DNA from: Porites lobata
Lineage: Eukaryota > Cnidaria > Anthozoa > Scleractinia > Poritidae
Length of the DNA: 64,000 nucleotides
NCBI GenBank assembly: GCA_942486035.1
Contig: CALNXK010000014.1
Span: forward strand, 4,460,001 to 4,524,000
Direction: 5' to 3'
Shown here: in pieces, positions 11,619 through 22,240 of the stretch
Layout of the letters: every line of letters begins with the position of its first letter
Numbering within the stretch: position 1 is the first letter of the stretch
Program-made: the position numbers and the translations under genes
Notes under the pieces: model-generated
Told to the model about the DNA's origin: nothing
Databases searched by the model: none
What the model saw: only the letters and a program-made list of their open reading frames with translations

Positions 11619-11927
11619 TTATGGTGACCCCCCCCCCCCAACCTCGTCCCCAGGGCCTTCCCTTACTGGACGAAATGAAATTCGTTTTGATTTTGTCAGT
11701 GCACTCTTGGAAGTGAAAGAGTAAAACATCAATAACTCGCATACCCACATCTCATCTCCCGTTGTCTTGCTGGTATAAATGCAGTAATCGTTGTCCATCT
11801 TACTATTATTATAAAAAAGTTTAACCTCTCCTCTCCAATCACCCTCACCGGGTAATAAAACAGTTCCACGTGCAACACAAATCTGTGTAAAGCCTTTCTT
11901 CCTGAGATGATTGAGCCAGTAGGCCAT
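11619..11927 (-). CDS. Possible first coding exon, hypothetical protein
   Basis: A minus-strand frame of 102 codons opens with a true ATG at 11927 in good context (AAAATGG). It starts MAYWLNHLRKKGF and contains GTVLLPGEGDW and EVKLFYNN. Residue composition looks protein-like until about residue 61, where TGGGTATGCG offers a splice donor (about 11744). The Gly-rich end (from the C10 run at 11630) looks non-coding, so the real exon may stop at the donor. No downstream exon could be identified. I do not recognise the family. It lies just left of the Harbinger insertion. Confidence 0.3.
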   Translation of the reverse strand: MAYWLNHLRKKGFTQICVARGTVLLPGEGDWRGEVKLFYNNSKMDNDYCIYTSKTTGDEMWVCELLMFYSFTSKSALTKSKRISFRPVREGPGDEVGGGGSP

Positions 11928-12130
11928 TTTGTTTATTGGAAGTGTACCTCGTCCTCAGGCTCTTATCACAAGCCTCAGCGTTCCGGAAGTTAAAAAATGC
12001 GTAACGTCTGGTTGCTAGGTAGTGACTTAATAAGCCAGTTGAGCATCTATCTTCGTAACACTTTTGCGGTCAACTACCGCAGCGCTCGTAAAGTACTTTA
12101 ATTAAAATCGTGTTCAAACCCTTGTAGAGG

Positions 12131-12168
12131 TAGCCTGAATTTTATCTGATTACTTCGAGTCGTTATAA
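12131..12168 (+). mobile_element. Left fragment of a short TAGCCTGAA MITE split by the Harbinger element
   Basis: TAGCCTGAA, then GATTACTTCGAGTCGTTA, matches one arm of the intact 108-bp MITE at 30463-30570. The adjoining part of that MITE (TTACTCCCTCAGTAACG) is found on the far side of the Harbinger element at 16656-16672. Confidence 0.65.
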
Positions 12169-12325
12169 GACGATGTTAGCATCAACAACGAGTACGAGTA
12201 CGAGAACGACTTCAAGCCGTACTCGTACTAGAAGTCGTTTTCTCAGCTTTCTATGTTAGCGATGACACCGAGTTCGAGTTTATAGAAAATAAAATTATGG
12301 GATTCCGCATGACTGGACGCCAAGT

Positions 12326-14111
12326 TTGAGTCGAGGTAGCGCTTCCACAACAATTTCGAAAACCAAAAATGACTCTAAAAAACGTTCAAGACTGTTTGTT
12401 ATTCAGTTACATGGAAGGTTTTTGGACGAAGAAGAATTTTGTGCTTTATATGATGTAAACAGCACAGATTATCCTGTATTTGAGCATGGAAAGTATCGAA
12501 GATTCGACCTGAATGAAGTTTCCGAGGAAGAGTGCTTCGGCCGCTTTCGTTTTAGCGACAAGGTCATTCCCTACCTTGGTCGTATTTTGCGTCTACCGGA
12601 AAAATTAGTGTGCGAAAATCGAACAGCGGCCTATACAGAGGAAGGGCTGTGTATTCTCTTGCAACGTTTGGCTTATCCATGCCGTTATCCAGGCATGATA
12701 ACTCAGCTTGGAAAGCCTCTAAGGTGATGGATGAGATTTATGAACAGCACGGGCATCTGCTGACTACCCTTGACCCCCTTCACCACCCCTGGCTGACCCG
12801 ACAGAGACTTAAGGAAATGGCTGATGCTGTTTATGCGAAGGGTGCTGCACTTCCAAATTGCTGGGGGTTTGTAGATGGCACTGTAAGTTATATAGAAACT
12901 TTCAAAATACAGTATTTTAGTCTAGTGTGTATTTTATATTATTTTGTTTGTTTTTACTGTAAAATCTCTAACAAACCCTTTCCCCTCCCCTCCCCTTTTT
13001 GTAATAATTCAGGCATGGCAAAATATTTTTTAAAGAACTGATTTTACTCTTAAGCTTTTAACAGTGCCACAACATTAAACTTGATCGTCTATCATCTAGT
13101 AAGTCAGATTTTGCTTCTTCTCGAGTTTTGACTTTATAGCATTTCTCTAGCACAAATCTAACGCTATGTATACCTTATACAAAATTTATCAAAACTGGCA
13201 AGATTTCAGCAGCATGTTATTTTGACTCTGGAGTTCTAAATAAGCCTCTCCCCCCCTCTTGTACGAGGCACAGAATTAAATAAAGCCCCCCGAGGTTATT
13301 AGAGCTTTTTAAAAGTTAAAATTTACCGATGAAAACATAAAAAGATTATTTTGTTTTGTGGTTTTTTGTTTGCTACAGGTCAGGCCTATCTGCAGACCTT
13401 CTCAGGGTCAACACATATTCTACAATGGACACAAGAGAGTACATAGCCTCAAACTTGAGCAAGTCTTAGCTGCAAATGGCATAATAGTGCGAATGTTTGG
13501 TCCTATTGGTTGGTTAAACTAAATGACTTCATTTGTTTCCAAACAAAACTATCACGTGTTAATAGTTTTGGTAGACTCCACAATTTCCACAGGTTGGGAT
13601 GGACTTAACCCCCCCTCCCATCAGACTATCCCCTAAGACTAAAAAGATGTTCATTTACTTTCTTTCCATTTACAGAAGGGAGAAAGCATTATGCAGGCAT
13701 GCTAAGGATGTCAGGCTTGTACCAAGACCTGGAGAGGCACTCGTGGGCACCAGATGGCACACCCCTATGTGTTTATGGGGACCCAGCCTACCCCCACAGA
13801 GTATACTTGCAAATAGGGTTCAAGGGTGCAAGACTCACTCCTGCTCAAGAGACGTTCAATCATGACGTTCAATCATGACAGATGTGCGGGCAACTGTAGA
13901 GTGGTCTTTTGGAGAAATAACCACAAACTGGGCATTCACAGATTTCAAGAAGAATCTCAAAATTGGCATGAATGCAGTCGGAAAGCAATATTTAGTTGCT
14001 ACTCTATTAAAAAATGCTCTTGTTCGTTGTTATGGTAGCCAGGTGTCCCAGTACTTTGACCTAGCACCCCCAAAACTGGAAGAATACTTTCATTACAAAT
14101 TAAGATGCTAA
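12326..14111 (+). pseudogene. Harbinger DDE transposase (HARBI1-like), three exons, frameshifted
   Basis: The exons I read are 12326-12882, 13379-13508 and 13676-14111. The first intron starts with consensus GTAAGT and ends TTTGCTACAG. It joins GFVDGT to VRPICRP. The second runs from 13509 to CATTTACAG at 13675 and joins GPI to EGRKHYAG. Catalytic acidic residues are visible: D in GFVDGT, D in YGDPAYP, E in VEWSFGE. Frameshifts fall near 12715 (after YPGMITQLGK) and at 13851-13876, where a 13-bp direct duplication (GACGTTCAATCAT) breaks the frame before TDVRATVEW. No ATG is found in frame at the 5' end, so the start is lost or upstream. In intact relatives this nuclease cuts at the TIRs, with the Myb-like partner helping DNA binding. 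Confidence 0.85.
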
Positions 14112-14339
14112 GGGAGTACTGGGGATTAGCTATGGGGTGGGGTGGAGGTGTCAACCAACACGGTAACACCTTTTGCCTTTTCTGTATAATCAACACTTCT
14201 CAAGTACAGTATGCAATAAAAGAATTGTAAAAGAATATGTTATTGATTCCTAAGTATGTGACAAAGACATTCCTGAAACTTTAAAGAACTTTAACGTACA
14301 AAAACTTTAAAGAGCTTTGTTGTACAAAAACACAAGAGT

Positions 14340-15924
14340 TCAAGAGCTTTTGTTTGTCTTGATAACGTCAGTCAGCTGTTGTAACATTTGCAGCAAAAGC
14401 TGTTGTTGCTGCTGTTGCTGTTGCTGTGTTTGCCTTAACTCGGCCTCTCTGAGTTGAAGCTCTCTCTCACGAAGCGCCTGCTCAGCCTTTAATTGCTGTG
14501 ACCCTATCTGGAGGCTTTCTTGCAAAAATTGCATTGTATCTGCACCTCGTCTGTGTGGAGGCTGTGATTCTTCATCACCCCGTGTGCTCTTCCTTTTCTA
14601 GTTTTCTGCAACAGTTTCCATTGCCATCTGCCTCATGCTTGCTGCTTTTTCTGACTGCTTTTTTCTTTGCACTTTCTGCTTCCTCCCGGCTACTAACGTC
14701 CTCCATTCGCTCTTTTATGTCTTGGCACAATTGGTCCAGCTCGTCATACTCAGCATCTATGCCAGAGGCCTTTTTCTCTATTTGCTCCTTATTTTCAAAT
14801 TCTTCCATGATTTTTTTGAACCGATCTCTAGAGGATCTTTCTGTAACCTTGAATCCCTCTTGCTTGTTGCCATTAAGATTGCTGGCAATAGTTCTCCATG
14901 CTGCACCTCTGTCACTTTGCTTTTTGGCATATGGTTCTACACATGTGACCTCGTTGAGCAGGCACAATTCATGTTGCTTTTTCCAGATAAACAGCTTTCT
15001 TTTCCTGAAAAAATGAAAAATGAAAATGAAAAGAGTACAATTTAAAAAAATTTAAGGTACCATGCCAATGTTAATCCTATTTGCTGGGAAAAAATTTGCA
15101 AGAAACTTACTTTAAAAGTGAGAAAACCATGCACTACTACCACCAAACAACACCTACTTTAGGAATTTTGGGGCCTTTAGGATCATGGAAACTGAGCTTT
15201 GGTAGTTAAGTTCAATGCGTGATCATAAATGGCTTCTGTTCCAAACCCCAGTAACCAAAACCAACTTATATTCAATGAGCTTCCTTTTGAAGTTTTTTTA
15301 AAAAAATGTACTCCCTTTCACAACGAGGTTGTTAGCCAGGCCCTGTTTCTGTTTCATGAGAGCTTCATGAAAAATAGGCAGCTTATAGCTGCATGATGGG
15401 AGACCTGCATATGAAATAGTTACATCTTATGGATATTGAAGTATGTTAGATAAAAATTAAGCCTAAAACAGTAGACATCATCCCAAGGTTGGGCATAAAC
15501 TACAGAGTTTGCAAAGTTTATTCTAAAAAGTGGGCTATTAGAGTATGAGTTCTCTTTATGCCAGTGCATTTTTTCATGAAAATACTTGAATCAAAAATGA
15601 TGTGGATTATTTTTCGTAATCCATCCTTCTCTCGCAAAAAATAAAAGAATTAAATACAGTTTAACCTGAACTCAGTTATTCTAGAATTTGACTCAATGCA
15701 TCATTCGATTCTGTAGACAAATTTCAGCTCAACAAAGTGAAAACTTGATGCCAGTCGAGTAAGCATAAATATAGTTTAAAGTTAACTTAAGCCATATTAA
15801 ACTTAAATCATGGAGTTTTTAATGCACTTCACGCACCTTATAAACAACCTAAATTAGACAGAATAATACGCATATAAAGAAAAACAAGTACTCTTTGGTC
15901 CTCTTACATTTCTGCTTCGGCCAT
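14340..15924 (-). pseudogene. Harbinger accessory Myb/SANT-like protein, two exons, one frameshift
   Basis: Exon 1 is 15908-15924 (17 bases, ATGGCCGAAGCAGAAAT, in AAGATGG context), followed by GTAAGAG. Exon 2 starts at 15004 after a TTTTTTCAG acceptor; the join is in frame and gives MAEAEMKRKLFIWKKQH. Exon 2 holds a Myb/SANT-like region (ELCLLNEV ... RGAAWRTIASNLN) and then a charged coiled coil (FKKIMEEFENKEQIEKK). A GGGG run at 14578-14581 appears to contain one extra base. Beyond it the frame resumes and ends in a Gln-rich helix (QTQQQQQQQQQLLLQML). In Harbinger elements this protein brings the transposase into the nucleus and to the TIRs. The 903-bp intron is long for such an element. Confidence 0.75.
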
Positions 15925-15935
15925 CTTGATAGAAT

Positions 15936-16279
15936 CCTGGAAATAACCCCAAAATTGTCATTATGTGGCGAAAAATATCCCAACAGAAGAAGATATGAAT
16001 GAAGAATACTTAGCTCCTTATCCAGTGTGGTTCTTGTGTTGAATTTGATGAGTATTAGCGTGTTTCGAGAGCCTGACGGTCCATCCTCCAGTTTTCAAAC
16101 GAAAATCGATTTTTCGAGGAAACTCGAAGGATGGTTAGTCGCGGTCTTAAAACACGCTAAAACCCATCAAATTCAACACAACAACCACACTGGATAAAGA
16201 AGTAATTATTCTTTATTGATATCTTCGACTGTTGGGATATTTTCGACCAAATAATCGCAATTTTCGGGGTTATTTCGTG
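15936..16279. repeat. 344-bp near-continuous palindrome upstream of the Myb-like gene
   Basis: Arms from GAAATAACCCCAAAATTG (left) and its inverted copy CAATTTTCGGGGTTATTTC (right) run to a common centre at AAAATCGATTTT (16102-16113) with almost no loop. Matching landmarks include AAATATCCCAACAG, TATCCAGTGTGG and GTTGAATTTGATG. Arm divergence is moderate. It starts about 12 bases upstream of the Myb-like ATG, so it may hold that gene's promoter or be a foldback MITE inserted there. Confidence 0.8.
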
Positions 16280-16672
16280 AGCCTGTGAGGCCTGTGGAGA
16301 GACATGAAACTTTCTCGGGTAAATGCAAATTTACTCTGTATTGGAAATATCGCGTTCGGTTGCTTTTCCTCGACTTCAAAAGCAGTATTTTACATAAAAC
16401 ATTATATAAGGAATGTTCAAGATGATAAAGAGAGGCTAGAAACGAAAAGAAACTGCATTAAAAGATCGGAATTTACCTTTGAAACCATCTCTTCCCAGTC
16501 GTTCTACCCACTTCGAGTTTTTGGTGAGAACTCGTCGTAGTGCAACTTGACAGGACGACTTGAAAACGTGGAGATGCGCAGAACGGATGCGCAGTACGCA
16601 AAATCGCTGATCTCGTTCTAGAACTCGTACTCGTTGTCGATGCTAACATCCTCTATTACTCCCTCAGTAACG

Positions 16673-19220
16673 TCTGAATCGACCGGCTGTTAATGCCGTC
16701 TAGTGACGTCACTACTCCTTGACCTTCGCGTCAATTTATGCAAAACGTAAAGCACGATTTTCAAGTGGCAAACTGAAAAATATCGTTTGGAAATGTCTGC
16801 ATGATACAGAATTGCTTTATTTTTTTCAATCGTAATTCATGTTCCACGTTCAAACAATCAACTGCATGTAGTACAACTCTGAACCGGTTGTACTTTGTAA
16901 TCAACCTCGGTCGCAATCACGCAATGAAATAAACACACACACGGAACACTTAGTTAAAAAACACAATGATTTTCTTTAATTGAAAAGAAGCTATTTGGTC
17001 CTTAACGAAGCAAAAAGAAACAAGGAAACAAGAAATAAAAGCTAACAGAATCATTACACTTGACGGTGAAAACAGCAAGAAGGTCGAATTATAACATTAG
17101 GGAGCTTAAGCACGAGGACTTTTTCTTCTTTGGAAAAATATGAGAATCATTGCACCAAACGTTATTTTAGGACAATTCAACACCGTTGGTAGAATACATA
17201 GTCTACATAGAAAATGTTACATTCTCTTACTAGCTGTACCAGCGTTCGTCCACCACTTCTACGTAGGTCTCGGATCGCGCTGCCGCTCTCTTTAAAAAAG
17301 GTCTTTGACAGTTTCTTTATAATACAAAGAATAAACACCATTGAACACTGAAGGCAAGACTTAACCCATAGAAATATTGTAATGAAAGCTGCCCTTAACA
17401 CTACTATCACTTTATTTCATCCTCTGAATGCTGGAAATTACGATCCTGAGAATTTGGTTTTCAATTTTTGTGAACGAAAGCATGCCCCGGAGACCCCCTA
17501 AATTACTGGAGGCCTCACATTCCCCCACTACTGCCTTTGTCAAATGGCTAGGCTAATACAGCATTTATTGGATTAATGAATTATTAACATCCCTGTTGTA
17601 GAATCACATGTATTTGCAAATAAATAGCGGTCTTTACAATTTGTAACATGCCATCATTAAAATTTTGGGAAGAAATACAGCAAATGAAGTGAACAAATAA
17701 TTTCAATAACCTTGTCCAAAAAGCAAAATATATTAAAAAAAGAAAAGAGAAAATAAGGAGTAAATTTAAGTATGATTGATTCTCTGGCGCAAGCTAAATA
17801 ACGTTGAATGAACTGAACAAATATTACCATAATAAGTTTGCCCTCAACATTTGGTGTTCATTCGGAGATATTATTCCTTGTATTTTGACATTTTTATTCT
17901 TATTAAAAGATGGATAAAACAAAAAATGGTAAACTTTAATCTTGCAATTTTCGAAAGCCAAGTAACGATAATATTCAAACTAGAATTGTGTATTCATGTA
18001 AGTCCACAGAATTCTTATAATTTTATTCCTTATCACAAAAAGATACCAAATTTGTAAATTTCTAACCTGTCCTTAATCGTGGACGAAGGGAGTTGGATTA
18101 ACAGCAGAACTAACTCGTGCAACGCCGGTAAAGGTGGAAATATTTGGATAGACCTAGTTAAGACGAGGGCTGTATTCGCATGTTACTAGACTTGTTCATG
18201 GTACTAGTGAATCTTGGACTCGAAGGTACTCAGGACGGAAGGTCAATCTTACACCCATTCAGGTATCACCGACGGAGAGCTGTGCGTAATAATCCATATT
18301 AAACAAACTATAGGAGAACAGCATTCGATGCCAACGTCTTTATCACAATGAAAATCACAATAGCTCTTAGGTTGTTATCATTTTTTTTCTATTCTTCTTG
18401 CAGTTAGCCCAAGTGATACCTAGATTTATCTCTTAGGGGCCTAATTCTAATTAACTGACGAGCGTCCCCATTACATTCATAGAAGAGTCGTCAAGGACAC
18501 GAGGTTGATCAAAGGTACATTAAATTGAAAACAGGGTTACAAGGGCAATAGACCATCGATCAACTTTGTTTCAAGGCACGGCGGCCAAGATGTTCATTCC
18601 CGAGGAAACGAAAAGATGGCGTTCATGTAGCTATTTGAAGACGAAATAGCCGAATTCCTGACGAAAACGCGCGGAGAGGAATGAAAGCAAGAATACGCAA
18701 AACATATTGCTTGACGACCTCGATGGATGTTATATAAACTGATTTTCTATCCTGAAACTGTGTAAAAATCGGCGAAAGTTTAACAGATAGTCTGCGAGGA
18801 GGTAAGCTCGTTAAGAATTTTAAAAACTTTTGAATTAAACTAAGTTCAGCCTCGGTGGATATCATCCTCCTCGATCTGCATAATTCTTCACATCATACCG
18901 CTCAGCCTCATTCAATAATTGCTAATAATAAGAAACCTACTGGACAGGAAACCCTAATCACAGTTGTTTGCTAGCTAGTCGGCAGATCTAGTCGCATACC
19001 CGACGTTTTATAAGCCATATTCTGATATATTTGTGTCTTCACTCGATATTGTCTATTTGTCATTGCCTATTTCGTTCGTATGACCTACTCCATAAGTAGC
19101 TGAAAATGAATTAAATGCACTATCCTACTACTAAGTTACCTATTTGATAGGAAACTCTAATTATAATCACTTAATGTGCTAACTGTTCTACAAATTCAAT
19201 CGTACACGTATGCCATAAAT
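16673..19220. other. Non-coding stretch of about 2.5 kb
   Basis: No convincing gene. GTGACGTCAC (about 16703) is a perfect CRE-type palindrome. A minus-strand frame at 17177-17410 has a protein-like patch (SGSAIRDLRRSGGRTLVQLV), but no ATG, splice pair or family match. Confidence 0.45.
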
Positions 19221-19385
19221 CGCCCCATGTAAGGGAATCCGGATTCCGGAATCCACGAATTTTTTGCTTGTGGAATCCGGAATCCTGGGCTTTGGAATCC
19301 GGAATCCAGCACTAAGAATCCGGAATCCTACTAAAGATTGGAATCCGGAATCCAACTTACTAAAGATTCACTCCAGATTAAATTG
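19221..19385 (+). mobile_element. MITE copy built of GGAATCCGGAATCC units
   Basis: Begins CGCCCCATGTAAGGGAATCC and then repeats TGGAATCCGGAATCC about five times with short spacers. The same terminal 20-mer occurs inverted at 25514-25533. No coding content. Confidence 0.65.
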
Positions 19386-21680
19386 AGCTACTCGCTCGAA
19401 AGAAAAACCATCAGTCTATGGAAAGCCTCCCGAAGGTATAGACCTGAACTTGACGACATAATATCGGCATATCTGGTGTCAAAAGAATAGTTCACGAGCT
19501 CCATATGAAAGGTCGAGGTCACGGTCACATGATTAAAATTCTATAATAGCGAGGGAACCCTTGCTTATGAGCGGCTGGGAGAATCACAAAATTCGGGGTT
19601 TTCAAGGGAACACAGCGCAGCGTTTTTAAGGTATAAATTGAATTGTTACGAATAACTTCGACCTCTGGCTTTGATTCTCTGTTGTTCACTCGCTACGCTG
19701 AACTTTAAAAAATCAAAAGCGATTTTATGCGAGCTTTTTGACCTGGCATAGGACTGAAAAAGGAGCACCTGGGGTGAACCTTTTCTTCAACCTTCCTGGT
19801 CCTCCTGGTTCACAAATGAAAATAAACGTCTACGTTCAACAGTTTACCTAAAAAGAAAAAAAAGAAATTCACAGTCTTCTAGTTCCTAATTTGGTCCTAG
19901 TAGTTTCGCTGAGAACAGTTTCATAAGCCAGGAACTGTCGAACCGTACCAATTAGCTGTCACTAAAGTAATCACGTGCAAGGACGCGGTGGGTGCCTTTT
20001 TCATTCATCCCCCGGCATTTGAGTGAAATCTCGCCACCTCTTCGATCAGACCAGTTTGAAGTTTGTTGTTTGTTGGATTTTTCTTTTCTACTTTTTCTTT
20101 TTTAAAAAAGACGTTATTGGAAAACACAAGCAAACACGAAAGGCTGAGAGAGAAAGGTACCTGTAATACTGTGTTGTGAATTTTTACACCAATTTTTAGC
20201 TGACTGCGATAGATCTAAACGTGCCAAAGGCAAAGCTGCATGATTTTTCTTTCGTGTCGATCTGTGGACTGTGCTGAACGTGGCGCCAAGCAAGTCACAA
20301 TCATGAACAAAAGAAACGTTAAGTGTATAGTTTTAAGCCCGCTGATTGATTTTTTTCTCAATCATAATTGAATGTAATATAAATTTTACGTCGTCCTTGG
20401 GGAAAATATCGTATACATGAGCGCTATATAGTTGTTAAACGCTTAAAACGAGCCAAAGTGTCAGAAACGCGCAAGTCTCTCTCGATCGCTCAGTCATCTC
20501 AGACTCGATCGAGGATCAAACAGGCTTTTCATGTTTTCTGGTTCTACAGTTGTGATTAGGCCTCCTTCACATTGAGGTCGCTTTTGGAAATTAGACCGAT
20601 CTGAGATCGGTTTAGCCTGTAATTTTTTTTTCTTTGAAATGGATCCTGGAGCCACCTAGAACGCGCTAATATGAAATAAAACTCGCGGGAGCATGAGAGG
20701 ACACAGAGGCTTTTACTGGAAGTACCATCCCACGCAGGGATGTTTTCTCCGCGGCCAGCTAATCCGACTTAATCCCATTTAATATGTCGCGCTCCTCGAA
20801 AGTGCGAAAATTTTCTTGTCGTGTATTAGATTTCAGATACATTTTCTTAATCTTCATTTCGCGCCAGAATAAATTAGTTTGCGCGCAAAGGGCTCCTAAA
20901 AAAATCACAAGGTTTGTCCCACTTCGATTCCACCCTCTGGAGATACGCCGGCTTGGTAGCTGGAATACATTGCCGAGGCGAAGATCTGGCATTTTTTCCT
21001 CCTCGTCGTATTTTCTTCACGACAAATGTTTCTATTTGTAGTGAGAATGCAGCGCATATCGGTGGATTTTACTTCACGTGGCTGGCTACTTCTGACATAA
21101 GAGTGCCGGATTTCATCGTTTTGTTCATGTTTATTCGTGATGGCAAATGTAAGGTAAATGAACCGACCACTGTAAGGTAAGAATTGAAGTTTTAAATTTG
21201 TTACTCGGCGAAAAATCGTGGAATTGGAATTCGTGAAACTCGTGAGTATTACCTCTGTTACCTAATGTCATGCGATGAGTCCTCGCTTTTTCGATGCGTA
21301 ACACGGATACAAGCGATAAATTTCTTTCGCAAAGTGACATGGTACAATTTACTTAACGAGTCCATTTGACGAATATTTCTCGTTATATGCTTTATTCATA
21401 TTTGCTTGGCTTATTCAGGCTACATGCCAGGAGTTTGATGACAATGTTTGTGTGCTATAATTATGCTGCTAAGTTTTTGCACCTTTATATTGAAACTCAT
21501 GTAAGCCAAACGTTTGTTAACTCTAGCAAAACACTCTTCTATTATGGAGGAACTTTTAACGTCTTTCGGGGCCCTAATATGGTGTCAAATTTTCAGGGGA
21601 AACAAAGCTTGATTTTTGGCCAAACAGACTATAGCTTTTTTGTCTTTGAAGAGAGCGCGAGGCAAACGTCCGTGAGTACA
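19386..21680. other. Non-coding stretch, CpG-containing
   Basis: No supported gene. The part around 20740-21130 is richer in CpG than its surroundings and has overlapping open frames, but no exon structure that I can defend. Confidence 0.4.
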
Positions 21681-22240
21681 GTGTAAGCCAGTGATTATTT
21701 AGGTACAGCTAACAAACATAGGCTGCACTTTAGGTGGCACACCCATGGGTGCAGTGTAACCTAGTGATTCTTTAGGTAGAGCTAACAAACATAGGCTGCA
21801 CTTTAGGTGGCACACCCATGGGTGCAGTGTAACCTAGTGATTCTTTAGGTAGAGCTAACAAACATAGGCTGCACTTTAGGTGGCACACCCATGGGTGCAG
21901 TGTAACCTAGTGATTCTTTAGGTAGAGCTAACAAACATAGGCTGCACTTTAGGTGGCACACCCATGGGTGCAGTGTAGCCCAGTGATTCTTTAGGTAGAG
22001 CTAATAAACATAGGCTGTACTTTAGGTGGCACACCCATGGGTGCAGTGTAACCCAGTGATTCTTTAGGTACAGCTAACAAACATAGGCTGCACTTTAGGT
22101 GGCACACCCATGGGTGCAGTGTAACCTAGTGATTCTTTAGGTAGAGCTAACAAACATAGGCTGCGCTTTAGGTGGCACACCCATGGGTGCAGTGTAACCC
22201 AGTGATTCTTTAGGCAGAGCTTACAAACATAGACTATACA
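21681..22240. repeat. 73-bp tandem satellite, about 7.5 copies
   Basis: GGCTGCACTTTAGGTGGCAC recurs at 21721, 21794, 21867, 21940, 22013, 22086 and 22159, an exact 73-base period. Units are nearly identical. Each contains the palindrome CACCCATGGGTG and an AACCTAGTGATTCTTTAGG block. High unit identity implies recent expansion or ongoing homogenisation. Open frames across it are by-products of the period. Confidence 0.95.

Larger units (their letters stand above)
12169..16653. mobile_element. PIF/Harbinger DNA transposon, 4.5 kb, two convergent genes
   Basis: The terminal inverted repeats are GACGATGTTAGCATC (12169, +) and GAGGATGTTAGCATC (read inward from 16653). They continue as CAACGAGTACGAGT / GACAACGAGTACGAGT. 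Inside lie a DDE transposase (+) and a Myb/SANT-like protein (-), the standard two-gene set of this superfamily. Both genes carry frameshifts, so the copy is probably inactive. The flanks are TAA (left) and TAT (right), close to the 3-bp TWA duplication expected, but not exact. Confidence 0.85.

Noticed and set aside
14498..15045. Plus-strand open frames of 136-172 codons
   Set aside because: Antisense shadows of the Myb-like gene on the minus strand.
21681..22240. CRISPR-like direct repeats
   Set aside because: The 73-bp units are contiguous with no unique spacers; the context is eukaryotic.
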